Below, piece by piece: positions 52,033-60,771 of a DNA stretch of 64,000 nt (its first letter is position 1; every line of letters starts with the position of its first letter). Origin of the DNA: Trichlorobacter ammonificans. Its GTDB lineage: Bacteria > Desulfobacterota > Desulfuromonadia > Geobacterales > Pseudopelobacteraceae. The stretch covers positions 186,001 through 250,000 of the forward strand of contig NZ_OW150024.1 in assembly GCF_933509905.1 (NCBI RefSeq), written 5' to 3'. The position numbers were made by a program, and so were the translations under genes. The notes beneath the pieces were generated by a model that did no database searches, was not told the DNA's origin, and was given only the letters and a program-made list of their open reading frames with translations.

Positions 52033-52950
52033 ATGCGTATTACTCCCAACATAACGATCAATAATTCGCTGCATAACATTCAGACCTCCCGTGCCCTGCT
52101 GGACAGCATCCAGGAAAAGATCGCCTCGGGGAAAAACTACAACCGCATCAGCGACGATCCGGTCATGGCACGGCTGCTGGTGGGGATCAACGACCGCTTT
52201 GGCGCCAACGAGCAGTACCGGAGCAACATCAGCAAGGCGAATATCTGGCTGAAGATGACCTCCACCACCCTGGACGGTATGGCGGCCACCATGAAAGAGG
52301 TCAAGTCGCTGATCGGCACCATCCCGATCGACAACAACGACCCGACCACCAGAAATAACATCGCCTATCAGTTGACGCTGATGCGTGAGCAGCTGGCGGA
52401 TATGGGCAATACGCAACTTGAAAATCAGTATATTTTCTCCGGTACCGACACGACAACCCAGCCCTACAACCGGGCGGTACAGGATCCGCCCGTGGCCGGC
52501 GACTATCAGGGAAACAGTGCTGTCACCAAAGTGCAGATCGATTTCAATGCAACTGAAACCATGAATATTCCGGGGAGCGACGTTCTCGGCGGCGGAACGC
52601 CCCCGCCGGCCCGGGTTGATATTCTCAAGGAACTGGATACGCTGATCGCGACGTTGAAAGCGGGCCCGATCTCCGCAAGCGATCGGACGACCTACGCCAA
52701 CCTGATGGAGCAGGGCGCCCAGCAGATTCAGACTGCCCAGGTCACTGCAGCCACCCGGGTCAAGCGCCTGGACCTGATGAGCAAGATGCTGGACAATACC
52801 AAAAATACGCTGGAAACGGTGTTCAGCAACGTTCAGAATGCCGATTATGCCAAGCTGGGAGTGGAGCTGAGCCAGCAGAAGGCCGCCTTTGAAGCAACCC
52901 TTTCCTCCACCGCGAAGATCAGTCAGATGTCGCTGCTCGACTACCTCTGA
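52033..52950 (+). CDS. flgL: Flagellar hook-filament junction protein FlgL (HAP3)
   Basis: A 305-residue flagellin-like junction protein. N-terminus NNSLHNIQTSRALLDSIQEK and the ISDDPVMARLL type motif (about 38-48); C-terminus EAGFEAT-like LSQQKAAFEATLSSTAKI. Last gene of the flagellar cluster, ending before a strong bidirectional terminator. Flagellin (fliC) and filament cap (fliD) genes are not in the window. Confidence 0.95.
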   Translation: MRITPNITINNSLHNIQTSRALLDSIQEKIASGKNYNRISDDPVMARLLVGINDRFGANEQYRSNISKANIWLKMTSTTLDGMAATMKEVKSLIGTIPIDNNDPTTRNNIAYQLTLMREQLADMGNTQLENQYIFSGTDTTTQPYNRAVQDPPVAGDYQGNSAVTKVQIDFNATETMNIPGSDVLGGGTPPPARVDILKELDTLIATLKAGPISASDRTTYANLMEQGAQQIQTAQVTAATRVKRLDLMSKMLDNTKNTLETVFSNVQNADYAKLGVELSQQKAAFEATLSSTAKISQMSLLDYL

Positions 52951-52972
52951 CGCGGCGACAAACCCAGCGCTC

Positions 52973-53024
52973 TGAAACAACGAGCCCCCCACACCGCACT
53001 GCGGGTGGGGGGCTCGTTGTTTCA
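52973..53024. terminator. Strong bidirectional terminator between flgL and the leuD-like gene
   Basis: A perfect 20-bp inverted repeat: 52973-52992 pairs with 53005-53024, with an inner CCGC/GCGG stem in the loop. It lies between convergent genes. The minus orientation ends in TGTTTCA and the plus in TTGTTTCA, not classic T-runs, but the stem is exceptionally stable. Confidence 0.8.
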
Positions 53025-53043
53025 CCGGAGAAACAGGGCTGAC

Positions 53044-53571
53044 TCAGTACTTGGTGTCAGCGTAGTCTACCCAGCCGCCGGCCATGACCAGCGCCTTGTC
53101 GAAGGGTGAGAGCTCGAAGGAGAAAGTCTGCTGTTTGCCTCCTCCCGAGACGGTCAGGGTCTGGGCGGCGATGTCGATGCTCATGGCGGCATCGGCGTCT
53201 GCGGCATGGGAGAAGATCTGGTCAAGGTCGGCCTTGGGCAGTTCGATTGCCGCCATGCCGCAGTTGAACATGTTCTGGCGGAAGATGCGGGCGAAGGACT
53301 CCGCCACCACGCAGGTGATGTCGTTGACCTCGAACACCCAGGGGGCATGCTCGCGGGAGGAGCCGCAGCCGAAATTGGCGCGGGATACCACCACGCGGGC
53401 ATGCTTCAGTTTCTCCCCCTTGGGGTCGAACCCCTCCAGTTTCAAGTCCTCCAGAATGTACGGCTGCAGATCCTGCTTGGTGATCTCGGTCAGGTATTTG
53501 GCCGGAATGATCTCGTCGGTATTGATATCGCTGCGGTCCAGAAACAGGACCGGCCCGCCGAAGGTTTTCAT
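53044..53571 (-). CDS. leuD: 3-isopropylmalate dehydratase (LeuD-like) small subunit
   Basis: A 175-residue protein of the aconitase swivel-domain family. INTDEIIPAKYLTEITKQDL (about 16-35) and SRANFGCGSSREHAPW (about 65-80) are conserved. With the large subunit it isomerises 2-isopropylmalate in leucine synthesis. The substrate loop reads YLTE, so citramalate or other C5-C7 hydroxyacids cannot be excluded. Immediately downstream of the leuC-like gene in the same operon. Confidence 0.85.
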   Translation of the reverse strand: MKTFGGPVLFLDRSDINTDEIIPAKYLTEITKQDLQPYILEDLKLEGFDPKGEKLKHARVVVSRANFGCGSSREHAPWVFEVNDITCVVAESFARIFRQNMFNCGMAAIELPKADLDQIFSHAADADAAMSIDIAAQTLTVSGGGKQQTFSFELSPFDKALVMAGGWVDYADTKY

Positions 53572-53609
53572 ATGTCAGCTCCTTAGCTGGATTGTAATGT
53601 CGATGCCCC

Positions 53610-54893
53610 TTACAGGTAGTTGCGTGGGTCGGCGATCTTGCCCTCGATGGCGCTTGCCGCGGCCGTGGCCGGCGACATCAGGTGCACCATGCCCCCCTTG
53701 CCCATCCGGCCGTTGAAGTTGCGGTTGGTGGTTGAGGCGCAGACTTCGCCTTCGGCCAGCACGCCGTTGCTCATCCCCAGGCAGGCGCCACAGGTGGAGT
53801 TGGTGACGCAAAAGCCGGCATCCAGAAAAATATCGATCAGCCCTTCCTTCATGGCATCGCGGTAGATTTTCGGCGTGGCGGGGGAGAGGATACCCCGGAC
53901 GTTGTCGGCCAGTGTGTGTCCCTTCAGAATCTGGGCGGCAATGCGCAGGTCCTCCAAGCGGCCGTTGGTACAGGAACCGAGGTAGATCTGATCGAGGCGG
54001 GCATTGTCGAAATCGGTCACCGGCTTGACCTGGTCGGGCTTGTAGCCGAAGGTGGCCACCGGCACCAGCTCGGCGGCATTGATTTCAATGGTCTGCTCGT
54101 AGACGGCGTCGCTGTCAGAGCACCAGCGGGAGTACTCCTGCAGCGCCGCCTCCCGCGAGGCGAACTCTCCCTGGATGAACGGCCAGAGGTAGTCAACCGT
54201 GGTCATGTCCGGCATGCAGATACCGGAGGTGCCGCCTGCCTCGATAGCCATGTTGCAGAGGGTCATGCGGGATTCCATGGTCATGGCGTCCACGGTGGAG
54301 CCGCGGAACTCCAGCACCCGGTCGGTGGCGCCGTTGACGCCGATGCGGCCGATCAGGGACAGTACGACATCCTTGGCGTAGACCCCCTTCGGCAGCTCAC
54401 CGTTCACATTGACCCGGATGGTCTTCGGCTCACGAAAGGCGCAGACCCCTTTGAGGATGCCAACCTCCAGGTCGGTGGTGCCGACGCCGGCGGCAAAGGC
54501 GCCGAAGGCACCGTGGGTACAGGTGTGCGAGTCCCCCATGATCACGGTGTTGCCGGGGCGGATAAAGCCTTTTTCGGGAAAGAGGGCATGGCAGACGCCG
54601 TTGGCTCCCACGTCGAAGAAATCCTTGATCCCCTGGCGACGGGCCCAGTCGCGCAGAATCTTGGCCTGGGTCGCGGTTTTCGAATCCTTTGCCGGTGTCA
54701 CATGGTCGATAACCGCCTTGATTTTGGACGGATCGAATACGCGGTCCTTACCCCGCTCCACCAAGTCGACAATGGCGATGGGAGTGGTGATTTCATGGCA
54801 CAGGACAACGTCCAGCCGCAGCACCTTGGTGCCGCTGAACGGTTCATCCACCAAATGGGCCGCGAAAATTTTTTCAGCAGTGGTCTTGCCCAT
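53610..54893 (-). CDS. leuC: 3-isopropylmalate dehydratase (LeuC-like) large subunit
   Basis: A 427-residue aconitase-family subunit. The three [4Fe-4S] Cys ligands lie in YLGSCTNGRL (about 297) and NSTCGACLGM (about 357, 360). Other markers: GDSHTCTHGAFGAFAAGVGT. At 427 residues it is the archaeal/Geobacter-like LeuC type. The start at 54893 has AAGGAAGG upstream. Together with the next gene it makes the isomerase. Confidence 0.87.
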   Translation of the reverse strand: MGKTTAEKIFAAHLVDEPFSGTKVLRLDVVLCHEITTPIAIVDLVERGKDRVFDPSKIKAVIDHVTPAKDSKTATQAKILRDWARRQGIKDFFDVGANGVCHALFPEKGFIRPGNTVIMGDSHTCTHGAFGAFAAGVGTTDLEVGILKGVCAFREPKTIRVNVNGELPKGVYAKDVVLSLIGRIGVNGATDRVLEFRGSTVDAMTMESRMTLCNMAIEAGGTSGICMPDMTTVDYLWPFIQGEFASREAALQEYSRWCSDSDAVYEQTIEINAAELVPVATFGYKPDQVKPVTDFDNARLDQIYLGSCTNGRLEDLRIAAQILKGHTLADNVRGILSPATPKIYRDAMKEGLIDIFLDAGFCVTNSTCGACLGMSNGVLAEGEVCASTTNRNFNGRMGKGGMVHLMSPATAAASAIEGKIADPRNYL

Positions 54894-55014
54894 ACAAACC
54901 TTCCTTTCACATAATCAGAATTAAATTTACATACCAGAAGCGGCTGGCGAAGTCCACTGCTTTGGTGCGGTAACATACTGTTTTCGGGAGCTTAAACAGA
55001 TTATGCCGACTCAG

Positions 55015-55120
55015 CATCAAAGATATCATTTCGTGGGTTCGTCATCGTTTCCTCGACCTGTCGCCGCGTACGCCTGCGCCGAGAGTTTCTTCGCCGCCGT
55101 GCGGTGAAAGTGGAATCAGG
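55015..55120. repeat. Intergenic repeat (copy 2)
   Basis: Between the leuC-like gene and larB (292 bases, 54894-55185, otherwise gene-free). AGCATCAAAGATATCATTTC, then CGTGGGTTCGTCATCGTTTC, CTCGACCTG, CGTACGCC and TCTTCGCCGCCGTG match the copy at 61902-62028 in order and spacing. Confidence 0.5.
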
Positions 55121-55185
55121 CGTCCCGGTCGGCCCTCCGGTGTGATATAAGGAGGCGTACAGGAAAACGGTTGAGGAGGAACTAG

Positions 55186-55938
55186 ATGCAGGAGAAGCAG
55201 CTCGTCGAACTGTTGGAGCAGGTACGGGCAGGACGCCTCGATGTCATGGACGGGGTTGAGCGGCTGCGGCACCTCCCCTTTGAAGACCTCGGCATGGCCA
55301 AGGTTGACCATCACCGCCAGTTGCGGCAGGGGCAGCCGGAGGTCATCTTCGGGCAGGGAAAAACCGTCGCGCAGATCAGCCGGATCATGCAGGCCATGCA
55401 GGGACGGGGGAGCGCCGTTCTGGTCACCAGGCTGGCGGATGAGCAGGCGGAAGCGTTGCTAAGGGAGTTTCCCGCTGCCGTACACCATGGTGCGGCCCGT
55501 TGCCTGACCCTTGAACCGTCGCTGCCGTCCCGGGACGAGGGGCGCGGAACGATCCTGGTCATTTCTGCCGGGACCTCCGACATTCCCGTTGCCGCCGAAG
55601 CAGTGGTAACGGCCCGCTTTTTAGGGAATCGGGTCGAAGAGCTGTTCGATGTCGGGGTGGCCGGCATCCATCGCCTGCTGGCGAGGCTTGAACTGATCCG
55701 TTCCGCCACGGTGCTGATCGTGGTGGCGGGGATGGAGGGGGCGCTGCCGTCGGTGGTGGGGGGGCTGGTGGACCGGCCGGTGATCGCGGTACCAACCTCG
55801 GTCGGGTATGGCGCTGCCTTCGGGGGGGTCGCGGCCCTGCTGGGGATGCTCAACTCCTGTGCCAGCGGGGTGACGGTGGTGAACATCGACAATGGATTCG
55901 GCGCCGCCTGCGCGGCGCATCTGATCAACCGGGCCTAG
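55186..55938 (+). CDS. larB: Pyridinium-3,5-biscarboxylic acid mononucleotide synthase LarB
   Basis: A 250-residue protein. The C-terminal PurE-like domain (about 120-250) includes VISAGTSDIPVAAEA, VVAGMEGALPSVVGGL and PTSVGYGAAFGG. LarB carboxylates and hydrolyses nicotinic acid adenine dinucleotide in synthesis of the nickel-pincer cofactor (LarB, LarC, LarE pathway). larC, larE and a lactate racemase gene are not in the window. GGAGGA ribosome-binding site; followed by a terminator. Confidence 0.9.
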   Translation: MQEKQLVELLEQVRAGRLDVMDGVERLRHLPFEDLGMAKVDHHRQLRQGQPEVIFGQGKTVAQISRIMQAMQGRGSAVLVTRLADEQAEALLREFPAAVHHGAARCLTLEPSLPSRDEGRGTILVISAGTSDIPVAAEAVVTARFLGNRVEELFDVGVAGIHRLLARLELIRSATVLIVVAGMEGALPSVVGGLVDRPVIAVPTSVGYGAAFGGVAALLGMLNSCASGVTVVNIDNGFGAACAAHLINRA

Positions 55939-55959
55939 CGGGAGCGTTGCCTGAACGAA

Positions 55960-55986
55960 AACGCCGCGTCAGACGCGGCGTTTTTT
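55960..55986. terminator. Intrinsic terminator between larB and sfrA
   Basis: AACGCCGCGT (55960-55969) pairs with ACGCGGCGTT (55973-55982) around a three-base loop, followed by six T residues on the + strand. The minus strand also has TTTT after the stem, so it serves convergent genes in both directions. Confidence 0.9.
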
Positions 55987-56015
55987 GTGCATCAAGTTCC
56001 CGCGGAGGCTGCGGG

Positions 56016-58451
56016 TCAGCTTTTTGCCACGGTGACCGCCAGGGTGGCGGCCGGTGTGATGAACAGACGGTTCAGCTCGGCCTCGGGGAAGTGGGAGGGT
56101 GCCACGATCAGGCCGGCCGGCATGGCAGGCAGCACCTGCACCGGCAGGGTCACGGAGCCGCCGTTGGCAGAGATGGTGACGACGTTGCCGTCGACAACGC
56201 CGATTCTGCCGGCATCAGCGGCGGAAAGCAGTGCAACCGCCTCACCCGCCACCAGCCGGTTGTTGGCCGACCAACTGGAGTAGCTGCCGTTGTGACGGAT
56301 GACCGGTGCCAGCAGCAAGGTCGTGGAGGCCGTCGAGGAGGCAACCGGCGTCACCGGTACCAGTGCCGGCGTTGCCACCGGTGCCGGTCTGGCCGCGAGT
56401 TGATTCATTTCCTGGCGCAGAGCGGCAAGGCTGGGGGCGGCACCGCCGGTCAGGCGGGCGTACAGGTCGCCCAGAATGACAAGGTCCGGACGGGATTCGC
56501 CGGCCGGTGAGGCCGCTGCGGTGAAGGCCTGCACCCGCCGGTCCACGGTGGTGAAGGTGCCGCTTTTTTCTGCCGCCGTGGCGGCAGGCAACAGTACATG
56601 GGCGTACCGGGCCGTGGCCGTGGGGAACAGATCGAGCACCACCAGACATTCCAGCTTCTTCAGGGCGGCTTCCACCCGAGCCCGGTTCGGCAGGATATGG
56701 AGCAAGTCGCTCCCCATGACGAGGAGGGCGCGGAGGTCACCCTTTTCGATGGCATCGATGATGCCGGGCAGGTCCCGGCCGCCGGCAGCAGGTGCCACAC
56801 CGGCGTCCAGCAGTCCCTGGGTATTGTTTTTCTCGTCGATCGGGAAGAGCGATGCACCGGTGAGGATCGCCAGGTTGACGGCGCCGGTCACTGCGGCGGT
56901 GGCATCGGTGCTGCGCATGAACTCATGGCCGTAGATGACGGCAACCGGCCCCTTGACAAAGGAGACGGCGTCATTGAAGTCTGCTTCGGTCAGGCCGGTG
57001 GCCATGGTGATCTGATCAGAGGTGACGGCAGCTACGGACTGGCAGAACGAATCGAGGCCCGTTGCCTGCACTTGGCGTCCCGCAGCCAGCAATGCCTTGG
57101 CCAGCCCCAGCGCGACAAACCCTTCGGAACCGGCCTTGTAGCGCAGGGTGCTGTTGGCGAAACCGTCCAGGGAGGTGGGACGGGCGCTGGCGATGACCAG
57201 CTTGGCGTCATGCTTGGTGGCGGCCTTGATGGCCCGGTAGCCGAAACCGGCCGACTCGGCCTTCAGGTCGCTCCCCAGAACAATGATGCAGCCGGCCTGC
57301 TCCAGGGTATCCATGGTGGCGGTGGCACCGCTGACGCCGAGCATCCGTTCCTGAATGGCCTGGGCCGGAGCGTAACCCAGCCGGGCCTCGGAATCCAGGT
57401 TCGGGCTGCCGACGGCTTCCCGGATCAGCTTGGCGAACAGGTAGTTCTCTTCGTTGGTGGCGCGGGGGGAGGCGATACCGGCCACCGCTGCAGCACCGTG
57501 CGTCGTGATGACCTGCTTGATGGCGGAAACCGCCGTGGCCAGAGCGACATCCCAGGTTGCCGGCTTGCGTGCCCCGTCGGCATCGAGGAGCGTCGGCGCG
57601 GTGAGACGTTGCGGTGCGTTGAAGGCGCCGTAGCCGAAGCGGCCGTTGATGCAGAGGTTGCCACTGTTGTAGCCGCTGTCCCGGCTGGTGACCCGGGCCA
57701 CCGTGCCGTCCTTGACATGGTATTCGATCTGGCAGCCGGTGGAGCAGAAGGCACAGATGCTTTCCTTCACCTCGAAAGCCCAGGGACGCCCCATGAACTT
57801 GAACGGCTTACTGATCAGGGTGCCGGTGGGACAGGCGGCGATACAGTTCCCGCAGAAGTCGCAGTCCAGCGGCTTGCCGGAAACCGTTTCCACCACGGCC
57901 CGGTCGCCCCGGGACTGGGTTTCGATGGCGGCAACGCCGGTGATTTCACGGCAGACCTTGACGCATTTCTCGCAGAGGATGCAGCGGTTGGGGTCGCTCT
58001 CCAGCAGGCGCCAGTCGTAGCGGATCGGCAGCCGCTCCAGGTCGGCGGCGTATTCCTGGCGGGAAGCCCCCAGCGCATAGCAGGCGTCCTGCAGGTCGCA
58101 CTCGCCGCCGGCGTCGCAGATCGGACAGTCCAGCGGGTGGTTGACCAGCATCAGTTCCATGGTCTTGCGGCGGATCTTCTCCAACTCCGGGGACTGGGTG
58201 GTGACCTTGATCCCTTCCTTGACCGGGGTGTTGCAGGCGGTCATGGGACGGGCCACCCCTTCCACTTCCACGGCGCAGACCCGGCAGGCGCCGGTGGTGG
58301 AAATCTTCTCCAGCCAGCAGAGGGTGGGAATGCTAATTCCCAGTTTGCGGGCCGCATCCAGAATGGTGGTTCCCGCAGGGACCTGCACCTCGCTGCCGTC
58401 AATGGTCAGGGTGATGGTTGTATTGGTATCGCAGCATTCAGTGTGTGCCAT
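56016..58451 (-). CDS. sfrA: SfrA-like soluble Fe(III)/NADPH oxidoreductase alpha subunit (NuoG-like)
   Basis: An 811-residue iron-sulfur protein. The N-terminal [2Fe-2S] domain (about 10-95, Cys-rich CWLEKISTTGACRVC) and His-Cys3 site (NHPLDCPICDAGGECDLQ) are NuoG-like. A ferredoxin region follows (CILCEKCVKVC, CDFCGNCIAACPTG), then CAFCSTGC. The large C-terminal part is molybdopterin-oxidoreductase-like. It matches SfrA of Geobacter, whose complex with SfrB reduces Fe(III) and oxidises NADPH. It is downstream of sfrB on the same strand, 62 bases apart. Confidence 0.85.
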   Translation of the reverse strand: MAHTECCDTNTTITLTIDGSEVQVPAGTTILDAARKLGISIPTLCWLEKISTTGACRVCAVEVEGVARPMTACNTPVKEGIKVTTQSPELEKIRRKTMELMLVNHPLDCPICDAGGECDLQDACYALGASRQEYAADLERLPIRYDWRLLESDPNRCILCEKCVKVCREITGVAAIETQSRGDRAVVETVSGKPLDCDFCGNCIAACPTGTLISKPFKFMGRPWAFEVKESICAFCSTGCQIEYHVKDGTVARVTSRDSGYNSGNLCINGRFGYGAFNAPQRLTAPTLLDADGARKPATWDVALATAVSAIKQVITTHGAAAVAGIASPRATNEENYLFAKLIREAVGSPNLDSEARLGYAPAQAIQERMLGVSGATATMDTLEQAGCIIVLGSDLKAESAGFGYRAIKAATKHDAKLVIASARPTSLDGFANSTLRYKAGSEGFVALGLAKALLAAGRQVQATGLDSFCQSVAAVTSDQITMATGLTEADFNDAVSFVKGPVAVIYGHEFMRSTDATAAVTGAVNLAILTGASLFPIDEKNNTQGLLDAGVAPAAGGRDLPGIIDAIEKGDLRALLVMGSDLLHILPNRARVEAALKKLECLVVLDLFPTATARYAHVLLPAATAAEKSGTFTTVDRRVQAFTAAASPAGESRPDLVILGDLYARLTGGAAPSLAALRQEMNQLAARPAPVATPALVPVTPVASSTASTTLLLAPVIRHNGSYSSWSANNRLVAGEAVALLSAADAGRIGVVDGNVVTISANGGSVTLPVQVLPAMPAGLIVAPSHFPEAELNRLFITPAATLAVTVAKS

Positions 58452-58513
58452 TGCTCAATTCCTATGCTGGTGAAATTTGTTTGTTCCGGCTTGGGGCGAA
58501 AACATCGTCGCGT

Positions 58514-60532
58514 TTAGAGGGCAACCATCGCCATGCGGTAGCAGCGCAGACAACGATCGGCCTCGGCCTGGGCGATGGAGTCGGCAAAGCCCAGTTCGAC
58601 CTCGTTGTAGTTCCCTTGGGACGCCCGCTCCCTGCCGTGGATCTCTTTCTGGTTGGCGCGGGCCGCCGAGTCCAGCCAGGGGACCTGTTCGTTCTTGTCG
58701 TAGACTCCCAGATAGGTCAGCAGGTCTTCAAAAACCTCCTGTTCGGTCAGGTAGACCTTCCCTTCCTCCAGGTAGCGCTGGATGACGTTGGCGGCACGGT
58801 GGGCGTTGCCGATGCAGGCCACCACGGTTAAGGGGCCGATTTCGGCGTCGCCGCCGGCAAAGACGCCGTCGCAGTCGGTGATCAGGGTGCGGGAGAGGGG
58901 GTTGCCCATGCTGTCGTTCAAAGACTTGCCGGCAGCATCCTTCAGCGGCAGGTACTTGGTCACCACGGTATTCCATTTGGTGATGTCGATCCCCATATCC
59001 GGCGGGATGAAGCCCAGGTCCGGGTCCTGGCCGATGGCCGGGATGACGGTGTCGCACTCCACCACGAACTCGCTGCCCGGCACCGGTTCGGGACGGCGGC
59101 GCCCGGAGGCGTCCGGCTCACCCAGGGCCATGCGTACGCATTCCACGCCGGTCACCTGCTGGTTGTCGTCAACAATGATCCTGGTGGGCAGCACCTGGAA
59201 CTCGAACTTGACCCCTTCCTCGTCGGCGCCGTCCACTTCCCAGACATCGGCCGGCATTTCCTTGCGGGAGCGACGATACAGCAGGATCGATTCCTCGGCT
59301 CCTTCCCGCAGGGCCACCCGGACACAGTCGATGGCGGTGTTGCCGCCCCCCACCACGCAGACCTTCTTGCCCATGCCGGTGGGGCGGCCCATGTAGGCCT
59401 CCCGCAGGAAGTCGATGCCGCCGGAGAGGAACCCCTTGTAGCCCTTGTCCTCTCCTTCAACCCCCATCGGCTTGGAACGGTGGGCGCCGGGGGCCAGGAA
59501 GACGGCGTCGTGCTTTGCCTTCAGTTCCGGCAGGGAGATGTCCTTGCCGACGCGGCAGTTATAAACGATGTCCACACCCATGGACTGGATGATGTCGATA
59601 TCCCGCTGCAACAGGTGCCGCGGCATCCGGTAGGCCGGGATGCCCACCGCCACCATGCCGCCACCGAACCCCTCCGGCAGTGCTTCGTAGATGGTGCAGG
59701 GATACCCTTCCAGGGCCAGATAGTAGGCGGCCGCCAGACCGGCGGGGCCGGCGCCGACGATGCCGACGGTCTTGTTCTTCTTCGGCTTGGGCTGCATCGG
59801 CGGGGTCAGCTTGTGCATCCATTCGTAGTCGGAGGCGGAGCGCTTCAACACCATGATATTGATGGCGTCGTCCACGTTCTTGCGGCGGCAGGCGAATTCA
59901 CAGGGATGGGGACAGACCCGGCCGCAGACCGCCGGCATCGGCATGCTCTCGCGGATGGTGGCCAGGGCCTCGGAGAACTGGTAGTTCTTGATCTCCTCCA
60001 CGTATTTGGGGATGTCGATATGGGAGGGGCAGCGGTCCATACAGGGGGCGGTCAGCTTGTGCAGGTACCTGCCCGGTTTGGCTGGGCGGCTGCCGCTCAG
60101 GCAGGCGAGGAAGTCGTCCTTGTAGTGCTGCACCGCATCCAGCACCGGCTGGGTGGCGCTGGGACAGAGGGTGCATTTGCAGTTCTGCAGCAGGGCGTGC
60201 AGATCGGCCACCTGGTCCAGGTCGGCCTCACGGGCGGAGCCGGCCACCACCTTCTGCAGCAGGTCGGCCAGCACCTTGGTCCCTTTCTTGCCCGGGGTGC
60301 ACTTGCCGCAACAGTAGAGGGTCTGTACCCGCTGCATGTACTCGGCGGTCATGGCCGGGATATCGACATCCTTGTCAAAGACGATCAGGCCGTCCCAGCC
60401 CATGAAGGCACGCAGCGGCTGCTGGCCGTCAAAGGCCACCGGCAGGCGGAAGGCAACGTCTGTCGTCTCTCCGGACGGATTCCTGTTATCGACAACCTTT
60501 CTACCCCACGTGGAAAAAACGACCTGTGCCAC
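58514..60532 (-). CDS. sfrB: SfrB-like NADPH oxidoreductase beta subunit (NuoF-like plus GltD-like)
   Basis: A 672-residue protein. The N-terminal NuoF-like iron-sulfur motif is YCCGKCTPGKKGTKVL and NCKCTLCPS. A GltD-type dihydroorotate/glutamate-synthase region has CGRVCPHPCEFACRR, an FAD site GIVGAGPAGLAAAYYLA and an NADPH site CVVGGGNTAIDCVRVAL. The C-terminus carries CLRCYRM. It matches SfrB. GTG 60532 is preferred because GGAGG lies five bases upstream; GTG 60538 overlaps that site. First gene of the sfrBA pair. Confidence 0.86.
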   Translation of the reverse strand: MAQVVFSTWGRKVVDNRNPSGETTDVAFRLPVAFDGQQPLRAFMGWDGLIVFDKDVDIPAMTAEYMQRVQTLYCCGKCTPGKKGTKVLADLLQKVVAGSAREADLDQVADLHALLQNCKCTLCPSATQPVLDAVQHYKDDFLACLSGSRPAKPGRYLHKLTAPCMDRCPSHIDIPKYVEEIKNYQFSEALATIRESMPMPAVCGRVCPHPCEFACRRKNVDDAINIMVLKRSASDYEWMHKLTPPMQPKPKKNKTVGIVGAGPAGLAAAYYLALEGYPCTIYEALPEGFGGGMVAVGIPAYRMPRHLLQRDIDIIQSMGVDIVYNCRVGKDISLPELKAKHDAVFLAPGAHRSKPMGVEGEDKGYKGFLSGGIDFLREAYMGRPTGMGKKVCVVGGGNTAIDCVRVALREGAEESILLYRRSRKEMPADVWEVDGADEEGVKFEFQVLPTRIIVDDNQQVTGVECVRMALGEPDASGRRRPEPVPGSEFVVECDTVIPAIGQDPDLGFIPPDMGIDITKWNTVVTKYLPLKDAAGKSLNDSMGNPLSRTLITDCDGVFAGGDAEIGPLTVVACIGNAHRAANVIQRYLEEGKVYLTEQEVFEDLLTYLGVYDKNEQVPWLDSAARANQKEIHGRERASQGNYNEVELGFADSIAQAEADRCLRCYRMAMVAL

Positions 60533-60771
60533 ACGCACCTCCGAAAAAACAAAAAACGAATCATATCAGTAGTTTAAGTGCTTAATTTAACAGGCAAACG
60601 AACCCTGAAAAATTGTATACAGTATGCCTGCTTACCATAACCATTCCCTTGAAATCAAGGGAAAAATAGTGGTAATCAGTGCTGTCTGGCGTGGTCGGGA
60701 CAACCATATCCGTGCTATAGATGAATTTCGACAGGTGTCCACTAGCGAGAAGAAATGGGGAGGCGTGTGCC

